Part shown: piece after piece, positions 1 to 11,565 of the stretch | Layout: each line of letters opens with the position of its first letter | Numbering within the stretch: position 1 is the stretch's first letter | Source: Riptortus pedestris | Lineage: Eukaryota > Arthropoda > Insecta > Hemiptera > Alydidae | NCBI GenBank assembly: GCA_019009955.1 | Contig: CM032230.1 | Span: forward strand, 23,988,001 to 24,052,000 | Reading direction: 5' to 3' | DNA: 64,000 bases | Program-made: the position numbers and the translations under genes | Notes under the pieces: model-generated | What the model saw: only the letters and a program-made list of their open reading frames with translations | Databases searched by the model: none | Told to the model about the DNA's origin: nothing

Positions 1-732
1 GTTTGACAGGGTATAGAAATTAAGGTAAAGAAGCAGTAAGAAACATACATAACTAAAAACAACGAACTACATCAACTGAGTTCACGAGCACACATATGAA
101 ATAAGCAAAAACTTTCATTTCCTCAATGCACCGATTTAAGTAATCGCAATAAAAGAGGCATTGGTGTCTCAGCTGAAAGGATTATTGACTGCTACTGAAC
201 TGTTGGGACAGACTAACAATAAGTTTGGTCTGGTAGTTGGCGGTCACAGTATGCGTCATAGCTGTGAATCACCTACCCAGGTGCATAAGTAAGAAGATCA
301 CGCTACAGTTATAGGAGTACAATATGGAAATATATTGATTTAATGGGGATTTAATTCAATTTTTCGTAGTTAACCCAGTAATTGGCATGCGCTTACCCTC
401 GACATAAAGACCATAACTCTAACCATAAAGACTAAATACTTTGTCAGGTAGTTAAGTATCTAATGATCATATGAAATGTTCTATCATTTCACAACGAGGG
501 TATATCCTCGTTTGCCATAAATGTTATATAAGTGCCGCTAAGTAATAAAGTAATTACTATCAAGGTAGTAGCATGCAATAACTGTGAATCACCTACCAGG
601 CTGCATAAATAGAAGGTCATCACGTATGAGCTATTTAATTAGCGGATTTTCTAAGGTATCTGGAATTTAGGCAATATATTTCAGATACATCATTCAATTA
701 TCAGATAATATCATCCAATGTATCTCTGAAAT
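1..732. other. no gene seen; AT-rich with an imperfect direct repeat
   Basis: I see no coding exon or known repeat here. A block of about 50 bases at 251-300 recurs imperfectly at 571-624; both contain CTGTGAATCACCTACC followed by GCATAA and an AGAAG..TCA tail. This may be two decayed copies of one short repeat or a local duplication about 320 bases apart. Confidence 0.4.
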
Positions 733-1175
733 AAAAAAAGTCCGTCACGCAGAGGCTGCGTAAACTAAGCAGATTTCCCACGTGAAGTTATACAATAGAG
801 AAATTTCAGAATAGATAGATAACGGCCCGAACTAGCTCTTGACGGAGACCCGAAGTTAGCCGATCTCCTCTCAGAAGCTGAAAACAGAAAATTGCAAATA
901 TCTCGTTTAATATTCAAGATACAGAATAAATGTATATATCATTATTTATAGTAAATTTAATTTGCAATAAGATTGATTCTATACAATATTTCGATCCGAC
1001 GTATAGTAACGGAGATATTTCGAATTTTCGAAAATCCTCCCCTCTAAACCCACCCCCCCTCCCACTGATCCGATTTCAGCCATTAACGAACTTGATCTTT
1101 ATTTTTGCATAAAGCGATTAAATAGCGAATTTGGTAACGATCAAATGAAAATTGCGACCGCTAGAGCGATAACAG

Positions 1176-1239
<64 letters not shown>

Positions 1240-1361
1240 GAACGGACCCCATTTTCGTCATCTCCTCGGTAGGATCGATGGACATTTGAAGAAGTTTTTC
1301 GAAACTCGCGTCATGAGTACGACCTCAATAGCTGATTTTCCTTAAGGGAAATCTGCTAAAA
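733..1361 (-). mobile_element. TAH element, nearly full length, core type A
   Basis: Read on the minus strand the element starts at 1361 with TTTTAGCAGATTTCCC followed by the palindromic TTAAGGG stretch. It passes a (TA)n tract, then the G-rich block, and ends near 733 with GGGAAATCTGCTTAG, a GC hairpin and GACGGACTTTTTTT. The 3' part carries the type A signature (an AGCTAGTTCGGGCC-like stretch near 820). Both ends are present, so this is one of the best copies. It encodes nothing: the 60- and 66-codon frames inside it are a chance frame and a translated microsatellite. No target-site duplication is visible, as expected for a Helentron-type rolling-circle element. The class assignment is inferred from structure. 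Confidence 0.75.
1180..1235. repeat. (TA)n microsatellite inside TAH element
   Basis: An uninterrupted run of about 27 TA units sits between the TTGAACGGAC head block and the CAGACAAATATA/TTTGTCTG block. The same position is expanded in most other TAH copies. Confidence 0.95.
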
Positions 1362-3747
1362 TGACTATCTTGAGATTTTGTTGTCTGCAAAATTAACAAG
1401 CAGAGCCCTATAAAACCCTGTAATTATGTGTTGATTCTAGAAGACTTACTTTGATTCAAGAAGACTTAAAGTAATATTGGTACGTGAGCAACCTCAACAG
1501 CTCCTTTTCCTAAATAATACATAATAATAATAAAGAGAAACGTCACAGTTCTAGAAGAATCCTATGGAAATTTACTGTTTTAATGAAAGTTGAATTTAAA
1601 TTTTGGGATGTGTATTTGTCAGACAATTCCGATAACTAAACCTAAGGTTGAGTTGGTTCAAGTATTCTCACTACATAATATACTTGTCCTCTCCACTGCA
1701 AAGCAATAATTAATACAACGTCATCTGCCTCATCTGGTCATTCGAGCCGGACTATTTGTAAGGCACAGCCTATGGGAAAGTTGACAAACCACTTCTGCAC
1801 CTTTCCCACGCTCCAGGAAGCTGAACAACATCTAATTCCCACGTCATCTTTGGAATGACATCCCAGGTACAATTCCTAGTGTTTAAGATTGAAATGAAGA
1901 TAATGGTGGAAAAGATTGATAAATCCTAGAATATAGTGTTCTGATTAAATTCTTGGATTTATTCGTTCTAAGCGCTCCAAAAATAATTTAACAATACTTG
2001 AAACCAAATATAACAAGTGACAGGGATTAGTAATTCGGTTAATGTATGTGGTTGAAATACAGTATATTGACGTTACAAAAAGTCGGATCTAAAAATGTTT
2101 TAGAACCAATCTTGTTAAAGTAGTGATGTTCTAAAAATGTTGTTCTCTACATTTTCTCGAAATTCAAGTACTAAGGGAGCTACTTTTATTTTCGCAGTCA
2201 CCGATAGACTTAGAAACAGAGAATATATGGTGGAGATGACGTCACTAGTGTGTCATTCCAGGGCGTGGAAAATCTGCTTAGTTTACGAGTGACAGACTTT
2301 ATTAACGTGTGCTTCGATCAGGAAGCTTGTTAACTCAAAGAACTTCATCGCTTAGTTATTCTTTGATTTTATACAAGCAGAAAAGCAAAATATAAAGATG
2401 TTAAACAAGTTTTACTTTATATTAAATGAGTATCAGGGTCTCATTACATCAAATGAAATTTGCTGAAGTTCTTCATGCTTTGAATTTTATTATTTTAAGA
2501 CCCCTATGATGGAAATATATTATTCGAAACGTGAGCATCCTTGGCGACCTATGTCGACATTAAAATATATTTTAACTTGAACATAACAGGTTTATAAATG
2601 CAGCTGGCGGAGTAGCACCAAGTAAGCTTATCTTGAGGCCTTCGCTTTGCCATCCAAGGCTAACCTAATGACGCTGCTCAAAATAACAATACGAAATTTA
2701 TTTACATATGCATATTTTATTTATTACACTTTATATTTAAACAGGGAAAAAAAGAGGAAAATAAAGAAATATAAGATATGCAGAGAAACAGAATAGAGAA
2801 CGGCAGAAGTTTTGAAGTAACGGTACGTAGAACCCGTAATTTGTGCAAGATATAGGTGACAGTGGTTAGCGGCGGGCTGAATAACTCCAACCTAGGCCTC
2901 CCATTCATAAAACCTGCTCGCATTTCTCTATCTATCATGAGCAACTTTCGAAATAATGCTGTCCACAACAAAGGCAAGGCATGTAGCCAGTAGTAAGACG
3001 GTTTAGAGTGGTCGTTCTGTGGAGACTGTCATAAAAGGCTGAGGGTTCATTAAACTCTAAATCGGCAAAATTAAATTATATAAAGGGACATAATCATTAG
3101 TCAGTAGCACAATATGATTTTATAACGAAAACATAGTATTACATGTTTAAGCATAAATTTAAAGCCTCTAGAGTAGGTACTAATTACACATAACAACAAT
3201 TCTCAAATACTGGAAACTCGCTGATAATGTTATCATTCTTTATTCTCTACTCTTTCAGTAATACAAAACTGATGTAATGAGGACTTGAAATATAAGCAGA
3301 ACATGAAGAAAAGAATAAAATTGAATATACATCGGTTAAAGTTCCAGTTAGAGAACCATGTGTAGAACAACAATGGCAGTTCATTATTATTAATTTTAGA
3401 TATATTACATTTTTCGATCAGACGTAAAATTATGAATGATAAAGCTCTCACACTTCTCCAGAAAAGATTTCCGTATGGATGGTAAGGTTGGATGAAAACA
3501 ATACTTCGTATTTAAGCTTAGAGTAAGATGGTTCGTGATGTATTGACAATGACAAAGCATGCAATTAGTAAGAATGGGGGGGGGGAGTTGCATGCCGTTG
3601 AAAACTGAAAAGCATTAATTCCGTTATCCCATTTAGGAATAAATGTATAGAACAACAATGCACGAAGTTATAATTTGTAAATGATTAAATCATTTTTACA
3701 TCACAAATTTTGCAAAATATGTTCCAATAATAACAGATATTTCGAGC
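1362..3747. other. no gene seen; unassigned AT-rich DNA
   Basis: Apart from a decayed TAH 3' end at 2270-2306 I cannot place this stretch. Minus-strand open frames of 60-86 codons (2717-2977, 3233-3451, 3405-3593) have no recognisable motif, and their length is expected by chance in DNA of this composition. A run of nine G lies near 3580. Confidence 0.4.
2270..2306 (+). mobile_element. decayed solo TAH 3' end
   Basis: The TAH 3' inverted repeat (here GGAAAATCTGCTTAG) is followed by TTTACG, GTGACAGAC and TTT. The hairpin has lost one arm. The sequence upstream is not clearly TAH, so this looks like a truncated or very old copy. Confidence 0.5.
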
Positions 3748-4326
3748 TTTATCAGATTTCCCTTCAGGAAAATAATCTATTGAAGTTGTTCTCATGAAGT
3801 CATTCCCGAAAAAGTTCTTCAATTTTACATCGATCCTACCTAGTAGATGAAAAAAAATGTCGACCGTTCAAAATTGTATATATATATATATACTTGTCTC
3901 TTATCACTCTAGCAATATATAAGTCTTTCGTGTAAAACTAAAGATCGAGCTCCTTAACCGCTGAAATCGGTCAAGGAGAGCATAGAAAGAGGGAAAATAG
4001 AAAATTTATGATTCTCCGTTACTATGAGTTGGATCGAAAAATTATATACACCCAATCATGTTGTAAATGTAATTTTCTGTAAATATTGTTATACACACTT
4101 TTCCTTAATTTTTAATATTGTATGAGTTTTATTTTTATATTTTCAGCCTTTTAACCAGTAAGCCGTCAAATTCAACATGCAAAGACATGTTTGACAACGT
4201 CTTGAATTAAGATTTTATTGACCGTAGGAAGTAGATAATATACGGTGAGATGATATAGGTATGCGCCATGCCAGCACGTAGGAAATATGCTTAGTTTACA
4301 AAGCCCCTGTGTGACAGATTTTTTTT
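3748..4326 (+). mobile_element. TAH element, full length but diverged
   Basis: The left end ATCAGATTTCCCTT lies at 3751 and the head block with CATCGATCCTACC follows. A short (TA)n at about 3878-3892 leads into the ACTTGTCTC block, a CTGAAATCGG block and a TATTGTTATA block. The right end GGAAATATGCTTAG has a weakened hairpin (AAGC-CCC-TGTG) ending in GACAGATTTTTTT. All blocks are in consensus order. Several substitutions in the inverted repeats suggest an older insertion. Confidence 0.65.
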
Positions 4327-4391
4327 ATTTGACTCGTTCTTCTCCTTGGCAAATTTTAGCCAATATAGGGCTTTCGATTTAGGTTTAGATA

Positions 4392-4393
4392 AA

Positions 4394-4446
<53 letters not shown>
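4392..4446. repeat. compound (CA)n(TA)n microsatellite
   Basis: About 12 CA units run directly into about 15 TA units. A 115-codon minus-strand frame through it (4291-4638) translates to CVCVCV/YIYIYI and is not a gene. Confidence 0.9.
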
Positions 4447-4450
<4 letters not shown>

Positions 4451-5566
4451 GAAAAGAAGACCGGAAAGAAAATGACACAATGACGGGCGGGACGAGCTGA
4501 GGCCATGGACCCCGGGGAAGGAGACGGACGTAGAGGACATGTCATGAATACAGTCCTAGTCAAGACACTCATTACTATTGCACTTACTTCATTCAAAGAT
4601 AAAGCTCTAGTCATAAAGAACAAATAATACTGGCTCAAGCAGCTTTAAAGCAACACTATACACTCAATAAGATATTTCTCAAGCAGGACTGTTCTTAAAA
4701 ATCATTTAAAGAAATTGAAGTTGTAATCAGGAAATTATTTAGAAATCTTGAAATACTCTAGTGTCTCAAAGTCAGACGGAAATGAGGTCGGTTCCAATTT
4801 TTATGTATATTTCTAAACGCATAAATATAATTTTTCTGTAATGGTTGAATAATGGTAACATTACTAAACTGAAATGAGTGAAGAAAGTGACATTTTGCAA
4901 TAGAGTGAAGAAAGTGAATTGCCTTCTGAATTAGTAATAAGTATAAATTAAAAAATAATTTGAAGTTGGAAATTAAATGCTTTTAAATGTTTCTTAACAT
5001 TGTAAGAATTTATTTTAACAAAATAAATTGAAATGTGAATGAATTATTGGTGGAAATAATCAATATATTTTAAAATTTAAATATAATAATAATTACCTTC
5101 CTTGTTTATAACCTGCACTTGTTTATAACTGCACTACTTCACAATCATCACTAGTTGTTTTATAACTATGCTTATAACCTTTCACAACCATGCTTATAAC
5201 CTACCAACAACATACCATAATATTCACAACATCCTAATTTTGTTCATATTCTCTGGTTAGATCTGATCATGTATTACACGATACAGAAAAAATTTAAACT
5301 CTCGTGAAATTACCACACTCGCTTCGCTCGTGTGGGTAAACGTTTCACTCGAGTTGTAAAATGATCTACTTTCGTCACTTGTATAATAAGTAACTATTCC
5401 AAAACTTTTATTAGATCACCGCTAAGCTACGTTCATTAATTTCAGAGGTTCGGCTCAAATAAAAAAAATATATACAAAGAGAACTTGGGAACTTTACGAT
5501 ATCTAAGGTACGATCTCCTATTCTTATGAAGTTTCTCAAAATTACTGGAGATATTTGCTTTCGGCC
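4447..5566. other. no gene seen; AT-rich, one hairpin
   Basis: Very AT-rich DNA with no coding signal. Between 5100 and 5220 the phrase CTTATAACC recurs several times, as if a short tandem unit had decayed. Confidence 0.4.
5309..5340. repeat. short palindrome
   Basis: TTACCACACTCGCTTC is followed by its near inverse complement (GCTCGTGTGGGTAA), giving a hairpin of about 14 bp with one bulge. It contains the CGCTTCGCTCG word common at the edges of arthropod interspersed repeats. No function can be assigned. Confidence 0.5.
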
Positions 5567-5923
5567 ATTTTTAGGAAATTTCCATTAGGAGAAATCAGCT
5601 ATTGAAGTTGTACTCATGGGATTTTCGAAACATTTCTTCAAATGTCCATCGATCCTACCAAGGAGATAACGAAATGAGGTCCGTACAAATTTAACAAAGA
5701 TATTTCCATATTTTGGTTTTCGGCCTTCAGTAACCCCCCCCCCCATTCCTACTCATGTCGTAATAACAATAAGCTGTTATAACATGAACCCTCCCCCCCC
5801 CCTTTATTCTAAACTTAAATATTAAATATTGTTTTCATTGAACAATTACTTTTTGAGATAAATGCAAATACGTGACTCACGTGGGAAACCTGCTTAGTTA
5901 ATGCAGCCCTGCATGAATGTTTT
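5567..5923 (+). mobile_element. TAH element, internally deleted, core type C
   Basis: The head is intact in order: AGGAAATTTCC, GAGAAATCAGCTATTG, CATCGATCCTACC, GAGGTCCGTAC. The whole microsatellite and central block are missing. The sequence jumps to the type C right half (TTCGGCCTTCAGTAACC, a C-rich run, AATAACAATAAGC, GATAAATGCAAATACG) and ends GTGGGAAACCTGCTTAG plus GCAGCCCTGC and TGTTTTA. At about 357 bp it is a deletion derivative with both ends. Confidence 0.65.
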
Positions 5924-6447
5924 AAATTATTTTACTATATAAATAAAACTCAATCAAATAACCCCCTTATGGGTTTGTGAAGGAAGGTTATACTACAAAT
6001 TTGGTAATAACTACTACTATTAGCCATTTTTTTTTTTCAGGCAAGATTCGAAAACTAAAACCTGTTATCTATCCCCTTGTGGAGTTAATAGAATTGAACT
6101 ATAGTATGAGTAAATTTAGAACTTATAACACTAAAATTTATAACCTAGCCAGATCCCGTTTACAATTATTTAATACTTGGCTAACTAGTTTAACTAATGA
6201 TTAAATTTGAATTGAACTAATCATTAAATCAAAAGTAAATTTCAAACTGAATGTATAACTGGCAAGGGAGGACAAAAAAGTACTGCGTGGGGAAAGAGGA
6301 AGGAAAAAAAAAATGCAATCCATTTACAGTACTAGTAGAACCGTTATCGCGCCGCTGCTGTACAGCTGGAACCAGAAACAGATGTTTGGAACAATAAGTG
6401 GTTAGTAACTGTAATCTCTCCAACACTCCATCATAGTATGAGGGATA
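5924..6447. other. no gene seen
   Basis: A 75-codon + frame at 5977-6204 sits here but shows no recognisable motif and lacks a convincing start context. I do not call it a gene. Confidence 0.35.
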
Positions 6448-6492
6448 GAAAGAACTCTAAGTGAAATCGGCTATTGAGGTTCTACTCACGTC
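6448..6492 (+). mobile_element. TAH 5' head fragment
   Basis: Matches only the first part of the TAH head: GTGAAATCGGCTATTGAGG then TTCTACTCACG. The microsatellite and the remainder are absent. Confidence 0.5.
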
Positions 6493-6604
6493 AACATTTC
6501 AGCCATTATCTAATATCATATTGAATTTTCCACGAGACGGTGTAATATCGATTGTGGTATTGATCAAATCTTAAATGATTACGCCACACGAAAATATTTG
6601 CACA

Positions 6605-6945
6605 TATCCCACATATTAAAAGTTCAATGAATAGAATATTTGGTATTTTAGGTTCGAATAAAATGGTGTTAGTATGACATGGCAAGGAGTGCGGGCAAAG
6701 CTGAAAATTAAAAAAATGCAAATATCTCATAAAGGCTAATAAAAAAAACTTATTTTGCAAAATGTATAGGAGAGTAAATTTACAACAAGATTAATTCTAC
6801 ACAATTGTTCGTTCTGATAGAAAATAAGAGAGATATTTTGAGTTTTCGAAAACCACCCCATCACCCCAACCTCAATGGTTCGATTTCAGCCTTAAAGAAA
6901 CATGATCTTAGGTTTTGAATAAAACGTTTAAAACTTCTACTTTTA
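6605..6945 (-). mobile_element. TAH internal fragment, core type C
   Basis: On the minus strand this runs from the GTTTTATTCAAAACC block through CTGAAATCG, the G-rich GGTTGGGGTGATGG block, TGCAAAATAAG and AGATATTTGCA to ACCAAATATTC. Both termini are lost. Together with the adjacent + strand head at 6448-6492 it gives two oppositely oriented pieces. Confidence 0.55.
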
Positions 6946-7060
6946 GGGCGATACTAAACCTCTAAGTTTCAGAAATAAATTAAGGGTAACCCATAGTGAG
7001 TTGATCAATCTTACCTCATGAGATTAAAGAAAAAAAAAGGAATCTTTTTTTCCTAAGGAA

Positions 7061-7326
7061 GGTCAACGAAAAAAATGAATCTTCAAATGATTATTTTAAA
7101 AATTATTCTCATTTCTCTACTAGTTACGCGTCCATGTGAAGCCTCGTCAGGAGAAATTCTAATACAAAAAGGCAACTAAACTAACGGTTACATCTTTCTA
7201 AAGGAGTTATTTTAGTTGCCTTCTAATAGAATGTCTACTGATGAGACCTACATGGACGCGAAACGAGTAAAGAAATAAAAATGATTTTTAAAATAATCAT
7301 TAGAAGTATTAATTTTTTCGTTGACC
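7061..7326. mobile_element. long-TIR palindromic MITE
   Basis: GGTCAACGAAAAAAATGAAT at the left is mirrored by ATTAATTTTTTCGTTGACC at the right. The arms stay complementary for roughly 120 bases each, including CGTCCATGTG/CATGGACGCG and AAGGCAACTAAA/TTTTAGTTGCCTT, around a short centre near 7185. The element is about 266 bp and non-coding. I see no clear target duplication, so the superfamily is open. A half copy interrupts the TAH element at 19044-19867. Confidence 0.7.
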
Positions 7327-7493
7327 TCCCGCCATATGTTAGTTAAATAGGCCACTTTTTCGCCAAAAAAAGTAATAATAATAATAGTAAAAAACGAATA
7401 AAAAGAAACACAGAATAGATCATCATTCCCGCAGGTAGGAAATCATCTTTGCTATTGCAGTACTTTCATGCTCAAAATTATAAATAAATTCCC

Positions 7494-7497
<4 letters not shown>

Positions 7498-7531
<34 letters not shown>
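7498..7531. repeat. (TG)n microsatellite
   Basis: About 16 uninterrupted TG units, outside any TAH copy. Confidence 0.9.
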
Positions 7532-7533
<2 letters not shown>

Positions 7534-7740
7534 CTTTTAACACTCAAGTGCCCACACTTGGTCGAAACTTGATATTTAATCATTTCATGTAAAATTAAAT
7601 ATTAAGTACTTAATTCCCGGTATTAGATTGGAGGAGAGGAGGTTTATAGAAGGGCTAAAATGTATGGGATTGTGTATCGTTATTATTAGTCGAGTCAATA
7701 ATGGTATATAACAAATCTTTTTATAATAATGAAATGGGGA

Positions 7741-7963
7741 GCTAAGGCTAGCCTTGTGAGTTAAGACATTGGCCTTAATGTCACATGGTAAACCTAGAGT
7801 CGTGTGTTCGATTCTCATATGGGCAAAAGGAATTTATTTAGTGACGAACTCATTGACTAAAATCCTTAGTCCCACTCTGCCTAGGAAAGGATGGCAACCT
7901 GTAGATAACCCGTCCCAATTAGCCATCGTAGAAAAAAGTGGATGTTAATAAATAATAATAACG
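7741..7963 (+). mobile_element. tRNA-derived SINE, full length
   Basis: The head resembles a tRNA with pol III boxes: an A-box-like CTAGCCTTGTGAGTTAAG and a B-box-like GTTCGATTCTC about 50 bases later. The body holds AATTTATTTAGTGACGAAC, CCCACTCTGCC and CCTGTAGATAACCCGTCCC. The tail is GTGGATGTTAATAAATAATA. This structure is that of a tRNA-SINE needing a partner LINE; the partner is not identified. Related copies occur at 32.7 and 33.8 kb. Confidence 0.75.
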
Positions 7964-9721
7964 AAATGTAATACAATCGTTGTTTTATAAATTTTTCTCA
8001 AACTTGATTACTAACGTAGTCATTAGTGCTTTTCGGCATTGAGTAAAACTCCTTATCTATTCCATGAATTTCTACCAACTATGAGTATATATCAGTGACC
8101 ATATCATATACAGCTTTAATTTTATGTTTTCTTCACATATGGTACCTAGAATGAGTAAGATAACACACCGTGAACTAAGCAATCTTTAACGTGGGAAATA
8201 TTCTTAGTTTACGCAGCCCCTGCGTGACGGACTTTTCTAAATTTCATAAGTCCAGGCCAAGGTGGAGATGCCGACCTAGACTGGGCTGTCATTGATAAAT
8301 GCAGAGTTGGTGTGGCAGGGCAGAAGGAAGGATGGGCATCGATCAGCTGTCTACCTGATATTGTTAACCTTTAATATGATTGATATTTCATCATAGCTCC
8401 ACCGCTCCATCCCGCCCAAGGCGATTATAATTTTAGGAATATTTGATCTCAAGTAGCACATTGGCTTGCGAAGTAGAAACTTATAATAATAATAATCATG
8501 AGTATTGAATAAGGGCCTGAATGCTCACAGAGATCACTATCTTCCAATGAACAAAAGAATTTATAGAATTCAGATATTTATTTTTATTCGCTCCACATCC
8601 ATTATTCAAGCAGATTAAGACTATTAAATAGCTAAGTACACCATCAAGGATATGAAAGTATAAATTAATCGCCGCTATGTATATTCATTTCAAACAACTT
8701 CATGCCTATTTTCAAGATAAAGCAGTAAAACATACTTGGAATTATCCGGAATTTCAAAACTAGCGGTAAGAACTCTAAAAGAGACTTAAATATGATATGG
8801 ATGCGATACTTGCTTAGTTCAATGTATAATTGCAATATTTTATTTAATAAGTCAGATGTAGAAATTCTCCACAATCGATTATATAAAACTATCCACAAGT
8901 CCTAAGATTATGTCAAAACTTATTCACTAAGAGCAATTGGTAATATAAAATTTGATAGATTAAAATCATTCTATGGGAGCCTGAAGGCAAAGCAGACATT
9001 TATAAACCACTAACGGGCTGGCTTAGATATAACAATTTGGAAAATTTGGGTGTACTCAAGGTTTAGGACTTTTGTAAAATTTATATACCATTTTATATAG
9101 ATATGTGGTCTTTAATCAACTGTTCTCTTTCACATTGAACGCAAGTAAATGATGTAATTTGTAATAATAATTTAGATAAAAATGACAACCTGAAGAGTTC
9201 ATGAGACCAGATGGAAATTAAGTGTTTTGTTTAAACTCAACTAAAATTGGAATGGTTAAACTCAAGACGGAATTTTCTAAAAGATTCTTCAAATGTACTC
9301 AAGAAGACACTTATCAAACATTAGTCTATTTTAATTACAAAATATTGGGAAATTACCGTTTAAAATGATGACTTTTGTTCCTTGGTTCGTAATGGGAATT
9401 TTTGGAAAATATCGAGTTTGGTTTTGCTAAAGTAAAATAGAAACCTCTGGTTCATTAGGCAACTGAAATGTTCATTGAAAACTTCGCGTCTTACATTCTC
9501 ACACGTTTTCCCTAAGTAAACGTCGGACGTAAACAAAAAGTGGGATTTAAGCTTCGAATAACGAGTTTAAGGTCATATTCCTCATGTGAAATGAGAAGTA
9601 TTAAATACATTAGATGAAATAAATAATTTTTTTTTCAGCGATAGCCACGTCTAAAAAAATGCCTTCTTAATCCCTGATCGTTCTGATGGACGGGCTACAA
9701 CTAAATATTCGTCTTAAAAGA
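7964..9721. other. no gene seen; one solo TAH end
   Basis: Mostly unassigned AT-rich DNA. Around 8240-8345 there is a GC-richer stretch (CCAAGGTGGAGATGCCGACC and following) that I cannot identify. A 77-codon minus frame at 8665-8898 has no motif. Confidence 0.35.
8188..8237 (+). mobile_element. solo TAH 3' end
   Basis: ACGTGGGAAATATTCTTAG is followed by TTT, an intact hairpin ACGCAGCCCCTGCGT and GACGGACTTTT. The hairpin is perfect although nothing upstream is recognisably TAH, so either the body has diverged or only the tail was inserted. Confidence 0.65.
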
Positions 9722-10331
9722 AGAAAAAAAGTCCGTCACGCAGGGATTGCGTTAACTAAGCAGATTTCCCACGAGCGTCATCTCATAATTTGCACTTACC
9801 TCAAAATGTAAAAGTCCAATGAGAACAATATTTGGTAATTAGGCTTCAAATAAAGTGCTATATAATATAAGAGCTTATTGTTGATATGACATGAGTAGGA
9901 GTGGGGGTTTACTCAAGGCCAAAAACTAAAAAATGCAAATATCTCTGTTAAGAATCTAGATAGTAATACAATGCACATAACAACATTTACAGAACATAAC
10001 ATTTGCAATAAAACTGGTCCTATACAATTTTTCAATCCGACCTATAGTAACGGAGATATTTCGAATTTTCGTAAATCCTCCCCTCAGCCACTGGTCAGAT
10101 TTCAACGATTAACGAACTTGATCTTTCTTTTTACATAAAACAATTAAATATCGAGTTTGGTAGCGATCAAACAAAAATTGCGACCGCTAGAGCGTTAACA
10201 GACAAATATATATAAAAATATAATTTTGGACTGACATCATTTTCCTGAGTAGGACCAATGTACATTTGAAGATTTTTTTCGAAAATCGTATCATTTGTAC
10301 GACCTCACCTCAATAGCGAAATCTGCTAAAA
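9722..10331 (-). mobile_element. TAH element, nearly full length, core type C
   Basis: On the minus strand it opens at 10331 with TTTTAGCAGATTTCGC. It runs through the ATTGAGGT head, a shrunken (TA)n near 10206-10222, CGCTCTAGCGGTCGC, AATCGTTGAAATCTGACC, the type C GGCCTTGAGTAAACC block and GCAAATTATGAG. It ends GGGAAATCTGCTTAG with hairpin GCAATCCCTGC and GACGGACTTTTTTT. Both ends are preserved, while the microsatellite is only a few units long. Confidence 0.7.
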
Positions 10332-10366
10332 AAAGTGTTATCACGCAGGGCCTCTGTATACAATTA
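10332..10366 (-). mobile_element. TAH 3' end fragment abutting the previous copy
   Basis: AAAAAGTGTTATCACGCAGGGCC is a decayed TAH 3' hairpin in the same orientation, starting where the previous element stops. It may mark a head-to-tail tandem or insertion into an older copy. Confidence 0.4.
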
Positions 10367-10892
10367 CGGGTAATTAATGAATTCTGATTCCATAACTTAA
10401 CACTTAAACACATCTATAATAAACACTGTTCATTGTTGAATTTCAGCAGATAGAGCGTTAACAGGCAAGCACAAGCATATATGCATGCGCATGTGCGTGG
10501 GTGTGTGTCCCCTTCCAAAAAAACTGTTAACAAGTAAATATTCTTGTCATATGTTCTGGAAATAGTTATTTTTGGTATTAGTCGAGTTGATCGGTGAGAA
10601 GAGATTGCCGGGGTGAGTAGGCGCCGCCTCGGCGCTATTAATGAGGGAGTTTAGTCCTTGAACAGCAGGCCTCACCATTCCAGGCCGCTACAATGATCTC
10701 TGTTCAAATTGTTAGACCAACAATGTTCCCATTCCAGTATTACAGGGTCACGCTTATTTCAATATTTTATTTTGCATCGCAATAACGTGTACCTATATAA
10801 TACATTAAACATTTTCATACAGCAACATTTCCTAAAACGTTGGAACATTGACGAACTTAATTATCAACGATCTATTCCGGGATCATGGATAG
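10367..10892. other. no gene seen; GC-richer patch at 10606-10690
   Basis: A short TAH-internal match (CAGATAGAGCGTTAACAGGC) lies near 10447. At 10606-10690 the DNA becomes GC-rich with a GGCGCCGCCTCGGCGC self-complementary stretch. I cannot tell whether this is an exon, a regulatory patch or an old repeat. Confidence 0.3.
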
Positions 10893-10897
10893 AACTG

Positions 10898-10981
<84 letters not shown>
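10893..10981. repeat. compound (TG)n(AG)n microsatellite
   Basis: About 23 TG units followed directly by about 21 AG units. A 92-codon frame reading into VCVCVC/ERERER is an artefact of it. Confidence 0.95.
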
Positions 10982-10985
<4 letters not shown>

Positions 10986-11284
10986 GAGTGAGTGCGTGCG
11001 TGTTTATATAATTTTTATTCTTTTAAATAATTTATTTTAACTTTTTTAAATATTTCATTATTTACTTTTTTCTTTATCTTTCATTACTACAATTTTGTTT
11101 TTATGTTTATTTTATTTTTTCTTCACTTATTATTATTATGATTTTGTTTCCACGATTCCTCGGAAGGAGATACGGAAAGCCCTTTTCCAGTTTGAATTAT
11201 GATGGCTAAGGATCACTCAAGTCGTCCCTAAAACATTTAGATACGACCATAGATTTCTTAGAAATTCCTTTACAGGACAAAACA

Positions 11285-11565
11285 TTCGTCCACATCGGTC
11301 AACATATATTTTCTTGAGGCTAGTGATGGATTACAATAGAACACCTAGCTCGAAAGCACCTCCACAAACCGAACATATTAAAAAAATTAAAATAAAATAT
11401 TATTCATAACCAAATTTAAAAAAAAAAAACATAAATAATGCCAAAAATAAAATTAAGACCAAAAATTCCAAACTAAATAAAGGTAAAAGTAAATGTTTAC
11501 GAGCCAAAGAAAATAAAACCACCATACAAAAAAATCACTATAAAAATATAATTTATAATATTAAT
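11285..11565 (-). pseudogene. nuclear mitochondrial fragment: nad4L pseudogene
   Basis: On the minus strand, using the invertebrate mitochondrial code, the start region gives MNYIFMVIFL-like residues. After a one-base frameshift in a T run it gives LARKHLLLPLFSLEFLVL, then a tyrosine-rich middle and CSVCGGAFELGVLL. These match the RKHLLL-SLEF-L and SVCEGALGL cores of arthropod NADH dehydrogenase subunit 4L, a membrane part of complex I. A stop replaces the Met of the usual NYEMYF. The far 3' end near 11285-11310 is uncertain. Frameshift and stops show it is dead, and it sits in nuclear repeat DNA next to trnT as in insect mtDNA. Confidence 0.8.

Noticed and set aside
1145..1345. Open frames with YIYIYI stretches (also 13448-13642, 19266-19466, 56387-56653)
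   Set aside because: They translate (TA)n microsatellites inside or outside TAH elements and have no sequence signal beyond that.
733..1361. Classifying TAH as a DDE transposon with TIRs
   Set aside because: The inverted repeat is terminal on one side only, a hairpin follows on the other, and no target duplication flanks the best copies.
4291..4638. 115-codon minus frame
   Set aside because: Runs through a (CA)n(TA)n tract; flanking residues show no motif.
7741..7820. tRNA-like head as a functional tRNA gene
   Set aside because: A and B boxes are present but the fold is poor and the sequence continues into the SINE body seen in other copies.
10606..10690. First exon suggested by GGGGTGAGTAG in a GC-rich patch
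   Set aside because: Only a weak donor and no ATG frame or downstream acceptor that fits.
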